DNA of 64,000 nt from Conus ventricosus (Eukaryota > Mollusca > Gastropoda > Neogastropoda > Conidae), in the NCBI GenBank assembly GCA_018398815.1, contig CM031616.1, positions 75,117,830 to 75,181,829 of the forward strand, in the 5' to 3' direction. Every line of letters begins with the position of its first letter. The first letter of the stretch is position 1. Below, in pieces: positions 10,807 through 22,164 of the stretch. A program made the position numbers and the translations under genes. The notes below the pieces were generated by a model. The model ran no database searches and was not told where the DNA came from. It saw nothing but the letters and a program-made list of their open reading frames with translations.

Positions 10807-12168
10807 CGCTTTCTTCCGTCGAGCGGACCGCCGGCTGTTGTTGCTGAGCGACGCCGCGTACTCGGAAGCCGGCATTTCCGGTTTTACCCGCCGCCAGCCG
10901 CCGGCTCTGGATGGTGTACTTCAGCTCCTCCTTGATCAGCGGCGTCAGGGAGCACGTGGTCAGGGCCTCCAGGGTTGCCGCCGCCATCTTGTTGTCCGCG
11001 CCGTCAGCTTGTCCATCAGCATCACCTTGATGTCGGCGACCTCCGCCCTCTCCGCCGGACGAAGCGGGCTCTCATGGACGCCATCCCCCTGCGTTCCCGG
11101 CTCACCGGCTGACGTCGTGGGGCCGTGGACCTCCCGGTGCTGACGTCACTCCCGGTGGACGTCATCAAGGCCGACGCTGAGAACCCCGCCGTGATGACGT
11201 CAGCGCTAAATGACGTCACGTTGTCGGTCCCATGCGAGGTGCTGAGGACATCGTCATTGGGTGACGTGTTGCTTGCGATTCCCGGCAAGCTGACGTCATG
11301 ACCGGACGACGTCAAAGCACCGATCCCGGTGGACAGGCTGACGCCGCCGGACATCGCCAGACCGCTGACGACGCTCTGCGTGATGACGTCGCTGAATGAT
11401 GTTACATCGTCGAGCCCTGGCGATGCGCTGACGTCACTGGTGGAGGAAGAAAGTCGTCGCAGGAGGAAGAAGACGGCGTTCTGACAGACGACGCAAACTG
11501 AAGATTCGTGAGCGACATGGATGCCTCAGGCTGCCCGACTTCTCTTGCCTCGTTCGTTGAGAAAGAACTCGACGAGGACGTTGAGGACGACGATGACATA
11601 TCACAGGACAATGACGTATAAACGTCAGGGATGGTTGCCGTGATGGAGGAGAAGGATGAGCTGGTGGTGGTGGTGGCGGTGACGGTGGGGGTGGGGGAGA
11701 GAAGCAGAAGGTCAGGGGACGCAGCAGTTAGGAAAGGTCCGGGGAGGAGGCATCAGACGACCCGACCACCCTCGGTAAAGGTCAGGGTCCACGCCCTGAA
11801 ACCTGTCCCCAGCGGCAGGCGAAGAGGACCGGCTGGCCTGACTGCACGCGGACACGAAACTGTCCATGTCTATCAGAGGGACGGTAGGGGTAACGATTTC
11901 CTCCTCCTCCTCCTCCTCTTCTTCCTCCTTCTCCTCCTGCACCTTGTCCTCATACAGTTCAGGAATCGTGACGAGGTCGCTGAAGTCTATCACAGGAAGG
12001 CTGGCAGAGTCACAATCGGTGCTGGGGGTACTTGGCGGCCCTACCTCCAAAGTGTCGTTGGCCAGCTCCACGATCATGTCCTCTTCTCCGAGGCGAGCTG
12101 ACGGATCAACGCTGGTGCTGTTAAAACCGATGTTGCTGCTGGTGCTGGTGATGTTGTTGTCATTGCCG

Positions 12169-12208
<40 letters not shown>

Positions 12209-12351
12209 CGATGAGTACAAGTTTAGTGCCCTCGATGATCATGTCCAGGTCTGACGACTCATCGCTGGCATGCTGCCGCTGGCGTGCTGAAGGCGTCTGT
12301 GGTGGCGGTGAAGTTGTGCTCAGTGAGTATGACCATACCCGGTTTGTCTGG
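10807..12351 (-). CDS. Upstream exon(s) of the ATF3/FOS-type bZIP gene, frame disrupted
   Basis: The 3' end has a donor (AAAGCG|GTCAGT) in phase 0, matching the basic-region exon. From 10987 one frame reads MAAATLEALTTCS and then LTPLIKEELKYTIQSRRLAAG, the conserved block that precedes the basic region in ATF3/FOS-like proteins. About 35 codons later the frame must change to SLSNNSRRSARRKKA to reach the donor in phase. Farther 5' are frames rich in Ser/Thr (11402-11710), an acidic part with poly-Glu (about 11890-11930) and poly-Asn encoded by (GTT)n at 12166-12207. The 5' end fits an acceptor CTCTCTACTTCCAG at about 12352. The ATG at 10985-10987 has a strong context (AAGATGG), so it may be the true start and the upstream part leader sequence. 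At least three frame changes are needed, most simply indel errors in the assembly; pseudogene decay is the alternative. Confidence 0.6.
11110..11436. promoter_or_regulatory. Cluster of CRE/ATF sites (TGACGTCA)
   Basis: Perfect TGACGTCA palindromes occur at 11141, 11195, 11211, 11291 and 11429. One-mismatch versions occur at 11110 and 11384 (TGACGTCG), 11157 (GGACGTCA) and 11307 (CGACGTCA). All lie 120-450 bp upstream of the ATG at 10987 on the minus strand. This octamer is the classical site for ATF/CREB dimers, including ATF3. Within the overlapping Ser/Thr-rich frame the octamer falls in different codon phases (Asp-Val versus Thr-Ser), so a coding repeat does not explain it simply. Confidence 0.6.
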
Positions 12352-12539
12352 AAGTAGAGAGGACATGTTCTTAGCGTCAAGCTAAGGAGACAACAAGGTG
12401 ATGAGAACCGAGTGTGCAGTGACAGAGTTGACGTGGATCAAATGGGCATGGTATGAAGTTTTGTGTGTGGAGGGGTAGGGTGGGGTGGTGGATGGGGTGG
12501 TAGTTGTGTGTATGTCTTTGCATGAGTTAGTGAGCAGGC

Positions 12540-12600
12540 GCGCGTATATATGTGTGTGTTTTTGTGTGTGTGAGTGTGTGTGTGTGTTCGCGCCGCATGT

Positions 12601-12663
<63 letters not shown>

Positions 12664-12800
12664 TGTGTGTGCGTGTGTGCCCCTATCAGTAGATGCATGC
12701 GTGCAAGTTTGTTTACGACTCTGTGTGTGTGTGTGTGTGTTGTGTGTGTGTGTGTGGTGTGTGTGTGTGTGTGTGCGTGTGTGTGTGTGTGTGTGGAGTT
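12540..12800. repeat. Long TG microsatellite
   Basis: Interrupted (TG)n blocks (longest about 12610-12660, then 12722-12794). They lie 5' of the bZIP exon on its strand and are either intron or upstream sequence. Confidence 0.95.
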
Positions 12801-12849
12801 CATATTGTTTACAACCCAGGCGACCATATCAGGACTGTTACACCGTCAA

Positions 12850-13230
12850 AATTGAATAATACTATGCATGTGTGTTTAAAAACAAACAAACAAAAAACCG
12901 CCAACAGACCTTTTCTTTCCAAATATGATCAAAACACAAAAGCTAAACCTCTTCCGAACACTTTTTTTTTTATAGATCAACTGAACAATAGACAGTCACC
13001 TCTTGTTAAAAAAAGAAAAAGTCACGAAAAGGCCCGGATTTCACGCACAGACAAATCTGTTCATATGTATACAAACATTTACCCTGTAATACTGCTTAAA
13101 AAAGAAAATCGATCATTTTCACCTGCTTCAAAAACTGATGGCGCATGGAAACTAACCACATTACACGCAGTCCTAACTGATCATACTATACATGTTAAAT
13201 GTCAAAACGCCCGCACGCATGAGAGAGAGA

Positions 13231-13289
<59 letters not shown>

Positions 13290-14285
13290 AGGGAGGTATG
13301 GAGAGAGGTGGGGGGATGGAGAGGGAGAGAGGGGGCGAGAGAGAAAGAGAGATGGGGGGGGGGGGGTGCCTGGAGATAGCTAATGATTACTTACATAAAC
13401 ACGGGCTCAAATTTTGAAGACACTGGACATCAAAATCGCTTTCTTTGTGCAAGATGTTGGAAGAGAAACCATTACACGTGCAACCATAACAACTTTATCA
13501 CGTCCTCAGCGACCAAATGCTGCTGCCACCAGTTTACCTGCTTCAGATGTTTGCAACCTCAAACGTGACAAACCAGACGACAATCAAAAAAAAAAAAAAA
13601 AAAAAAAAGTTAAACACACTAACAAAGATCCAAAATCAAGTGAACTACCTGCAATTTTGGAGCTGACTATATCTTCCGCAAACACTACGTTTTCCCGACG
13701 TAATAGTTCGCACTACAAAACACATTTGCTGTCGATTTAACGATCAGTTTTCTTCCACACTTCCTTTTGTGCTCGCTCCCGAAAGAACACCCGATCGTCT
13801 GCTGCGCTGCGAGTATTTGGGAACGGACTGAGTGGAGGTCGACAGCCACCAGCTATATTCATTGCGTGAGTCTATGAGCTTAAAATAGCCCCCAAATCAC
13901 AAAGCAGGACAGATTCCCCCCCGGTGATACTAAAAATGGGTCCCGTAAAACAGCGACATGTATTGGGTTGGCCAGTGTCCGTGTGTGTGCGTGTACAAAG
14001 GTGCTCATGGGGTAGATTGAACAGAAGTGCCGCTTGTCGGTGGAGAAGAAAGATAAACTAGGCCTACGACGGGGACGGAATATTAGGCTACCCTTCCAAG
14101 TCAGGGCGGGATGGGGGTGACTCATAGTCGATGCCCAAAAAACCAGTGTCTTTCTCACGGTAGTTATGAACACAATACTTCGTCATTAACACCCCCTCCC
14201 CCTCACTCATTCTGCCCACAGCATTCACATGAAGATAACCAGTGACACCACGCTGCTCTATGCATGCTAAAAAGGCCGTTAATCT
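12850..14285. other. Non-coding sequence with GA tract
   Basis: A (GA)n tract lies at 13217-13360 and a poly-A run at 13588-13608. The rest is AT-balanced unique sequence. No open frame with codon-like composition or recognisable domain was seen on either strand. Confidence 0.6.
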
Positions 14286-14289
14286 TTCT

Positions 14290-14317
14290 TTCGTGCACAA
14301 ACACGAACACACACACG

Positions 14318-14358
<41 letters not shown>

Positions 14359-14835
14359 GCACACACGCACGCACGCATGCACGCACGCGCGCACACACAC
14401 ACACACCACACACACACACACACACACCCACAAAGCGCGCGCGTGCGCACGCACGCCACACACAAGTATAACCCCACACACACACACACACACACCACAC
14501 ACACACAAAACACACACACACAGTTTTTACACTCACAAACTGAAAACGCACATACATCTCCTCTTTTCTCATCTCTCTCTCTCTCTCTCTCTCTTTTTAA
14601 AAAGGATTTTTTGCTAACTTCCATTAACCTCTTTAAATAAACACACACACACACAAACACCACACACACACACACACAGAGCGGGTACACACACACACAC
14701 ACACACCCACACACACACCACACACACACACACACAAACACACAGGCACGCACGCACGCACGAACGCCCACGCACGACGCACGCACGCACGCACGCACAC
14801 CACACACTCACACCACACACACTCACCAACACACA
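14290..14835. repeat. CA/CG compound microsatellite with CT tract
   Basis: Several (CA)n blocks are interrupted by CG-rich blocks. A (CT)n tract lies at about 14572-14594 and ACGC tetranucleotide runs at about 14745-14800. Long open frames on both strands are purely repetitive (Val-Cys or Thr-His). Confidence 0.95.
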
Positions 14836-15131
14836 CACATGGAGTTTTAGTTGGGAGGTTTACAAAGGTTCGAACCTCACTCCACAACCATTCTCGCATT
14901 TCTCCATCCACCCGCCTTCCTCCTTCCGCTTCCACGGATTTTCCCCTTCTTACATTGTCCTTCTTACCATTTGTCCCTTCTTACATTGTCCCTCAAGTCC
15001 GCCCACTCCCTATCCCAGCTCCCCTCTCCTCCATCGAAAAAAACAAACAAAAACCAAAACAACAAATATTTTCAGCCGAATGACTAGATAATCAAGGATG
15101 GGGTCGCATTCTGATTCGAACATCTGCAATG

Positions 15132-15475
15132 GGCCGGCCGGAATAGCTTTAGTGGTATAGTGAGCGCGGTGTCGTAATCTTGAGGTTGCGGGTTCGAATC
15201 TCCGCCGGGCGTTTCGGTATACGGGGGATTTTTCCCTTGGAGTTAAACATTCGGTCTAGACTTCATTTCCCATACAGTCCTTCGATGAGACTAGAAAACG
15301 AGGGTCCGTGTGTGAAAAGACGCATAACATCTTGCACCACGTAAAGTCCATCACCAACTTTCGGAAGAGTAGACCAGTTTGGCCGTTGGTATGGATGACA
15401 CGTTGCTACACTGCATGCACCTTCCCCGAAGTTGGGTAATGCCTTGCCTTAATAGCGGGATAAAAAAAATGGTTT
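15132..15475 (+). mobile_element. tRNA-derived SINE
   Basis: The 5' part looks like a tRNA: an A-box-like TAGCTTTAGTGG and, 32 bp on, a B-box-like GGTTCGAATCTC (15191-15202), in a segment that starts GGCCGGCCGG and closes CCGCCGGGC. This is the RNA polymerase III promoter layout. A body of about 270 bp follows and ends in an A-rich tail (ATAAAAAAAATGG). It is not a functional tRNA gene because the stems do not pair fully and the sequence continues. Confidence 0.7.
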
Positions 15476-15949
15476 CATACACACACAGCTCCACTCCCTT
15501 TGTTTGGGTAGATGGCCAGTAATCCTTGCCTTTCTATACAGGGGGTGTCCGAGGGGTATCAACCTGCGTACGCAGAAGAAGATCTGCAATCACCAAAGAT
15601 AGCGTGGAAGCTATATCCCCTATGACCTTTAGGAAGAAGGGGATCTGTCTCACGGCTCCACCAACACGGCCGATAGTAAACATAAGTGTCAGTTGGCAGC
15701 AAAATGTCAACTGAGTTCAGTACGGACGTCACTTTGGGGTACATGCCAGTGGGGGGATTTTTTGAACTCGATACAGGTGAGGGATGAACACCTGGCGGGC
15801 TTACGATGAAACAATTGCAAAAAACAAAACAACCCTACCCTTCCCTATTCCACTCTGTCCTACCCCCCCCCCCCCATCCCACCCCAAAAAAAAAATAATT
15901 AAAAAAATTCTAGTCACAGATCTAGTACGGCAATCCTCTTCATAAGGTA

Positions 15950-16006
15950 GAAAAGTGCACACACACACAATGCACAACACACAGACACACAGACAGAGAG
16001 AAGAGA

Positions 16007-16045
<39 letters not shown>

Positions 16046-16195
16046 CACAGATGCTTTCACATGAACTTACACAGTGACACGCGCACGCTCTATGCATGCA
16101 ACAGACCGTGAATGTACTTGCATGCACAACAACACCACACACACACACACACACACACCACACACCACACGCGCGCGCGCGCGCGCGCGCGCCGC
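15950..16195. repeat. CA microsatellite with CG block
   Basis: (CA)n runs at about 15957-16045 and 16131-16168 are followed by a (CG)n block at about 16169-16195. Confidence 0.9.
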
Positions 16196-16642
16196 GCGCC
16201 GTCCATTTTACTGCGTGCCACACTTGTCACCACAGTTGAGAAATTTGGCGATGTGGCAAACGGCAACTGTTCTTGGCTTTCAAGTTCAGTTGCTAGCCCT
16301 ACGTGGACTGTTTTTCATTCCCCTCCCCCCTCCCTCCCTTTTCACCATCTTTCACTCAGTCTCTCTACTTCTTCTCTCATTCCTCTTCATCGCTTCTCTT
16401 CAGCTACCTGTGTTCTGCCCTTCTTGATCCACGTCTCCCATCGCTGTTCTGTTCAGCCGCAGGCCTGTTACTAAAAATACTGTTTCACCCGGGCTTCGTC
16501 ACGTACTCAACATAGCAAACGTGATGAAAATCGTGTTTATATTTAGCACCTGGTTACCGAAGCATGTCGTTGCTTCTTGTGTGTCAGGATTTGGGATCAA
16601 AGATTGTTCGTCTTTGATTTCGGATTTGAAGCGCCGCAAACA

Positions 16643-16861
16643 GAGATGTAAATATGCGGGGTCAAGCTCACCCTATCTGATTTTGCCTCGAAAACACCAC
16701 TTTTCACATACAATTCACATCCATCTCATGTCACTTTTAACCAAAATTAACACCTGTTTTCTAGACAAAATTAACGCCTCAAAACCTCCTCTATAATTGA
16801 CGTAATTAGTAGTGCTAGATAAGATTATATGGTGATCGTGAACGCTCGATAGTTCATTCTC
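16643..16861 (+). repeat. Left inverted arm of the Polinton-like element
   Basis: It is the reverse complement, at very roughly 85-90 percent identity by eye, of 32904-33117. Shared stretches include CCATCTCATGTCACTTTTAA and CCAAAATTAACACCTGTTT. It starts near AGAGATGTAAATATG and ends near GTTCATTCTCC. Confidence 0.85.
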
Positions 16862-18095
16862 CCAAGGCAAAACAATTGTACGGCTGTCTACTTCCAATGC
16901 TATTAACGTCGCGGGGACTGAGCCCTTGCTACTTTTCTAATATGCTCCTCTACTCAAGCACTATAATAAATTAGAACAAGCAAACTGGCCTTACCTCTTG
17001 ATTAGCTATTTTTTCATCAATGAATTTAAAGAAAACCCCTCATTAATTCTTTAATTTCACTGTCTCCACCAAACCTATAATAACTGATAATCGCTATAAC
17101 CCCGCCTAGTTGCGGCAGCACAGCCGTGTAGTACTGCAGATGGATAGCCTATTAAAATAAGTTAGTATTGTTTTATAACTGTTGTAAATGGACATTACAA
17201 CATGGGGTAACAAGAAAATTCAGAGGGTTTTTTACCTTTTAAATGCCAGATGTCTTCTTCTTGTACTAATTTATAAGCTTTGTGCACTACTGTGAAGCCC
17301 AAGATTTTAGCCAGCCCTTTAGGGAAAGTAGATACTCTCTTCTTTAGGCAAGTGGAAAATTTATAGTAATTCTAGTTTGCCGCGTATATTGTTAAAAATA
17401 TGCCAAATTCGTTAAGTACTTCTTTTTTAAAGAACAAATGTTGTAATATCTTCTGGTTTTTTTTATTATGGTTTACTTGATTGCTTGTTCGGTCATTATC
17501 ATTATTCAGTTATTTTGAACCACTTCAAGATATGTTAAACATCACATTAACTTTAAAGGCCAATTTCTATTAAGGGCAATTCCTACAATCCACGCCTATT
17601 GTCAATTGGGTACGGTAAGTAACTCGCTCGTTTTGCTTGGTTTTATAGATTACTATCCTTTTTATAAAATATTTAAAAACTAATTTAAAATGAAACTTTT
17701 AATATAACGAAAGTGTCGCTTTACTATGTAGGGGGTTTTATAATCCTAATCTTTAGACTTCAGCAATCTAACATTGCACAGTTGATGAATATAATGGCTT
17801 CCAAGTTAGACTTGTAAACCACTAAATAAATATTTAAATCCGCCAATAAAGAGTGACAGAGTGCCTTCAGCTTGGTCATCCCACCCTATGGCGTTTTACC
17901 AGAATCAGTTTAAATTTTGCCATTTATGCGAAACCACAGGTTGCGGTGTTTCATATGCAGAAACCATTTTAAACCACCTAATCTTTGTAGTAAGGTCAGT
18001 ATCTAACTGTCTTGTTTATTACCAGTACAGGCGAATTACTAACTGAACTAACAAGTAGTCCTCCAAACGACAAGGCATTTATCCATATCAACAGT
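16862..18095. other. Element interior without recognisable gene
   Basis: AT-rich sequence with stops in every frame at short intervals. The longest frames are under 60 codons and show nothing I recognise. Confidence 0.6.
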
Positions 18096-18099
18096 CCAT

Positions 18100-18720
18100 A
18101 TGGTCAATAATGCATATGAAAGAATCTGCAACGAATTTCACTTTAATCCTTCAATGAATTTTAGAAAAAAGTTAAACCGCAATCATGGGATGGGTACATT
18201 GTATTTGTGGGGCGAACCGTTAGCGGATATAATTATGACTACTGGCCCGGCCACCACTTTCGTTTCAACCAGACAAACAAGTTCGATTGATGTCACATAG
18301 AACAATAAATCTAATGCTTGGGCAACATTTATCTTAGATGAAAGTAAAGCCTATACAAGGCCAGTAGTGCAAAGATTAATGGACTCCATACGGACGTATG
18401 GTTTGGTGCCTATTAGGAGCACAATGCACAGACCAAGTTCTAGCATACTAGATCCAGTTACAGGGTTTGATTGCTAGAATACATTTCTAGTCAATTTAGA
18501 AGATGCTATTAAATCAGCTGTTGGATTTGACCTGCAAGCATACAAGGTATCAAGAACGTTCTTGCACATGCTAGGGTTCAAAAGGTTGACTTTGATGTAG
18601 TCATGGATTATACATGCCTACCCTCTGACCTTAGACTACAGAGTGGCATGATAAGAATTTATAACAATGAAATCCCATAGCTGGAGACGTCAAAACTTAG
18701 GGCACAATCAGTTTAATACA
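18100..18720 (+). pseudogene. Remnant of an unidentified element-encoded protein
   Basis: A frame beginning MVNNAYERICNEF continues through LYLWGEPLADIIMTTGP and SSIDVT to a stop at 18298. It then resumes in the same frame (NAWATFILDESKAYTR, RTYGLVPIRSTMHRPS) to another stop at 18476, and later shifts frame. Protein-like composition persists for about 200 codons across two in-frame stops, so this was a real gene. Its place left of the capsid gene would suit another structural protein, but I do not recognise it and assign no function. Confidence 0.55.
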
Positions 18721-18859
18721 AGGCGCTCATCCAATTGTAAAAAAAAGTACCTAGCCTGATGAATGCGACCCACAACCACAGTTATAGCGCCCCACAGCAA
18801 GAAAGCAGTCCTGGAAAGCACGCCACCTGATTAATGTACCTCTCACTGACAGTCTCACT

Positions 18860-19076
18860 AGCGAAAAGGACAGCCCTTGTTTGTTATTTTTAACTTTTAC
18901 TGGATTAGCCATACGTTATTTCACTAAAAAAATATCCACTGCTTGCACTCCTAACGTCCACAGATGGTCAGCATATAACCAGCAAATTTCCTATAGTAGG
19001 ACAAAACCAATAACAACCACTGCCTATTATGCAGGCAGTGCATTCAAGCGTTTGGCAGCTAAACTTACTTTATAAG
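18860..19076 (+). pseudogene. Second small remnant frame, unidentified
   Basis: One 64-codon frame contains RYFTKKISTACTPNVHRW and ends YYAGSAFKRLAAKLTL followed by a stop. Basic, Ala-rich ends of this kind occur in small structural proteins, but nothing can be assigned. It lies directly after the previous remnant and may be its continuation. Confidence 0.35.
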
Positions 19077-19079
19077 TTT

Positions 19080-20275
19080 GCTAGATGAATGTTATTGTTT
19101 TATAATCAAATTTTACCAGGCTGAGGTGTTGGAGGCCGTTACTGACCTGTTGGTGCACTGCAGTTAAAGCAAAACGAGTGTAGAGATAGCAAACCCATCA
19201 GCCGTTACTATACTAACTATTGTAATTTTTTTTCCCCCCCCCCCTAGTTCACTGAACAGAGTCCTTTATTCTTTCTGCTTGCGTAGGTGTTTGTCATAAA
19301 GTATTCTGTTTATAGTTTCTCTGATTCTGCTTGTTTGTGATGATAGCTGCGCTATGTTAGTAGGACAGGCACTTCTAACCGGCCGCCATTTTTAGCATTA
19401 AATCCTGGTATTTTTCTGCTGTATTATAACCTTATTTCTCGCCCTAAATTGTTGTATCATCTGTCATCAGCTAGTTTATTTTTTTCATTCTTCTATCTCA
19501 TCTATCTTGCTCACCAAGTTTTGCAAAATGGTTTGTTAGTCACCGCTTATTGTCCGTTAGAGCAGCATTAAGTCCCAGGATTTCACGCATTGCAATGGAG
19601 AATCGTCAATTGTTTTTATTGCGTTCCTCATTTAACTCGTTTCAAATTTTGCTATTTATGTTCTTCTGCTCTTCTAATTGTATTCATCTGTTTTGTTAAT
19701 TGCTTCATCTGCTTGTAGATTTAAATAGGATATATGTTTTGTATGTCAGATTGGGTTGGCAGCCCCCGCTCACGTTCTGTTAAATGACTAACGACTTCGG
19801 CTCTAAGCTCTATAAAGGTTTAATTGTTCTGCCTTAGACAGCAGGGAGGTCTCGTTTTAATTGTTTTCGCCTTAAAACTTGGTTTTGTCTGGACTTTTTT
19901 AGTTAACTCGGACACGGTTCTCCTTGCACGGTCTTATATTCCATTGCCCACCATCTTCTCAAAATCGTTAGGATCATAGCACGCTGGTAGCTCTGTTCCT
20001 ATGCTTACTATAGAATGATTGAATTCTTTCTCGCATAGTATTGTCGTTGTTTAGGGAGTAAAGAAACCCGCTCTTCAAGCTCTTCTTGCATATGAAGGGC
20101 AGTTCTGTTTCATCTCTTCTTCTTCAATAGGATCAATTGGGTGCAAATTCTTCTCCATATTTTTTATTTATATTCTTTTTTGTTTTATAAAAAATGAAAC
20201 TCATACGGTTGTGACCTCGATCCATACAGTAAAGAGAATGGAACCCCATGGCGTGAAGGTATAAGGCTGACTGTA
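19080..20275. other. Element interior, no gene recognised
   Basis: T-rich sequence with dense stops on the plus strand and no convincing frame on the minus strand. A poly-C run lies at about 19235-19246. Confidence 0.55.
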
Positions 20276-20284
20276 AATTAATTA

Positions 20285-21240
20285 GTGTAAATACCCATCA
20301 CAGTTCAACTGGACAAACTTTATAGTCAAGTTCCTGATCTTGGCGCTGACGATGTTATAATGCAGGGCACCGCTAAACTATCATTTAAAATAGATATTAC
20401 ATCAGCAGATCCTCCTGTATGACGGTGTTGTTGCCCCCCCCCCCAATTAGGAGGGATATCGTTAAACATATAGCATCCAAACTGGAGGGCCAGGAGGAAG
20501 TCTTTGTACTAGGCGAGACAGACTTTTTGCCTTTATTCTGATTTCTGGCTGCCTAAAAGATAGAAAAGAACGAGAAATTTATCAGGGAATACAAGACACA
20601 AACGGTCTCATGACAACCAGCGTTTGGGGGTAGGTGCAAAGAATGATGTTAAAGATGAGCAGTAGCTAGAAGCATTTGGCAACAGATTCTGCATCCCTCT
20701 AGATTTTGAGTCTTGGTTAAAGACGCATAGCCATATTACAAGGCGCACTAAAGAAAAACTTACTTATCATCTGACATTTATTCACTAGCGGTTCTGTTCG
20801 TTCTGTTGAAGGCCTAAAGCTAATTACGCGGTTAGTGGACATTTCTCTGGAGTTTGATGTTGATACTAACCCCGGACTGGCAGACAATCTTAACCCAGTA
20901 TAAAAGTTTTTTTTTTTTTTTTAAAAAAAACGGTTATTTATTATGAAAACGTTATACACGCCATTACAGCAAATAGAAACAGCGAGTACACTCTCTGGAA
21001 CCATTCATCTAAATCAGTCTCGGAAGTCTTTAAAAGGAATTATGTTCTTATCTACTGAAGGAACAACTCTTTTCAGAGAGAACTCAGAAGTGTTTTATAA
21101 TCAAAAAATGAGAAGGTTGGACTGTGCAATAAATGGCAAGTATCGGTCAGTTGTATTCGGGGTGCGGACTTTTACCTCACCAACACTTTGATGGAAATAA
21201 GAAAGTTGTTCGCCTGGAGGTAGGCCAAAGGGATCCTGCA
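20285..21240 (+). pseudogene. Major-capsid-like gene remnant
   Basis: Pieces in different frames read in a consistent order: GTAKLSFKIDITSAD near 20370, RRDIVKHIASKLEGQEE near 20455, LEAFGNRFCIPLDFE near 20665, and a last open stretch at 20943-21191 with RKSLKGIMFLSTEG and RLDCAINGKYRSV. The order and motifs fit the double-jelly-roll major capsid protein of Polintons and related large DNA elements, which forms the shell of a virus-like particle. Several stops and frameshifts (for example near the poly-C at 20437) make it non-coding now. The assignment rests on motif recognition without a database search. It is followed by the packaging ATPase, the expected neighbour. Confidence 0.6.
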
Positions 21241-21499
21241 GTTGATCGTTGTATGTAAAAAACTTCGCCTTTATGATGTAAGACTTGAAGACTACTAATA
21301 ACTAATATGGGCTTGTGGCTGGATTTTAGATACACATTTGAAAACTGAATTGTTTGGAAGTGGAAGAAAGGGTAGGGGCAAGATGGTATAAAAAATAATA
21401 TTCCATGAAAGCAGACAGAAACGGCCCATAAAATGCACATTTTATGGTTTGTGATGCTCAGTTAAACATTGAAAGGAAAAACAGGCTAAAGATGTTGGC

Positions 21500-22160
21500 T
21501 TTTTAAAAATGTAGAAGAAATATTCTAATAAAAAACAGATGGATAGTTGAAGTTTTGCCAAAAGATCCGCACTGTTTTATTTCTGCGGGATTTCTGGGTG
21601 TGGGGAAACGGTCTTCGTACATTGATTTGTTACAAAAATATACAGGTTTCATTACGAGCACATTGTATATTCTGAACAAACCATTAAGCACACAAGTCTT
21701 ACAAAGAAAGGAAGTTTATTTGACGACGGATTATATTTTTAGTTGATCTAGCGACAAACTGAGCCGACTGGTTAGAACTTTACTATAGACTTTTTGAGGG
21801 ATCTGAAACAAGGTTTATTATTGATGACTGTTCAGCCTGAACGAGGACATTGTTTAAAAAAAGAAAAGCTCTGTCAAAGCTAGCCTTTAGTGGACCGCCA
21901 GCCCTTAGTTTCTGTGTGGCTATTAACCCAAAAATATAATGCTGTCTTAATATGACTTTAGATCGCATTTAATATCGGTTGTATTATGTTACACTAAGGA
22001 CAAAGATAGTTTTGTAGAATGTTATGTTGAAACTTATATAATACAGGGACAAAGATGGAGCTAAAAAAAATATAAAAAAGAGCAGTTTAGGAAAAATCTA
22101 AGCACGCTAAGCTATGCTTCGGAGTGACCCCCAGTTCAATAGTTTGTTTATTGTAGATTG
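21500..22160 (+). pseudogene. FtsK/A32-like packaging ATPase remnant
   Basis: The frame at 21555-21743 contains CFISAGFLGVGKRSS, a P-loop (Walker A, G-x-x-G-x-G-K-[R for S/T]-S). About 80 codons on, another frame has GSETRFIIDDCSA, a hydrophobic run ending in Asp-Asp as in Walker B. It is followed by LSKLAFSGPPALSFCVAI. Order and spacing fit the DNA-packaging ATPase that pumps genomes into capsids in Polintons and large DNA viruses. The gene is broken by stops at about 21744, 21830 and 21940. Replacement of the usual Walker A Thr/Ser by Arg is a further sign of decay. Confidence 0.65.
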
Positions 22161-22164
22161 TGTT

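Noticed and set aside
12485..12859. Cys-Val rich frame
   Set aside because: Translation of a TG microsatellite.
14088..14807. 239-codon Cys-rich minus frame
   Set aside because: Translation of CA/CG microsatellite; no non-repetitive core.
15132..15210. Functional tRNA gene
   Set aside because: A and B boxes are present but the cloverleaf does not close properly and the sequence continues as a SINE body.
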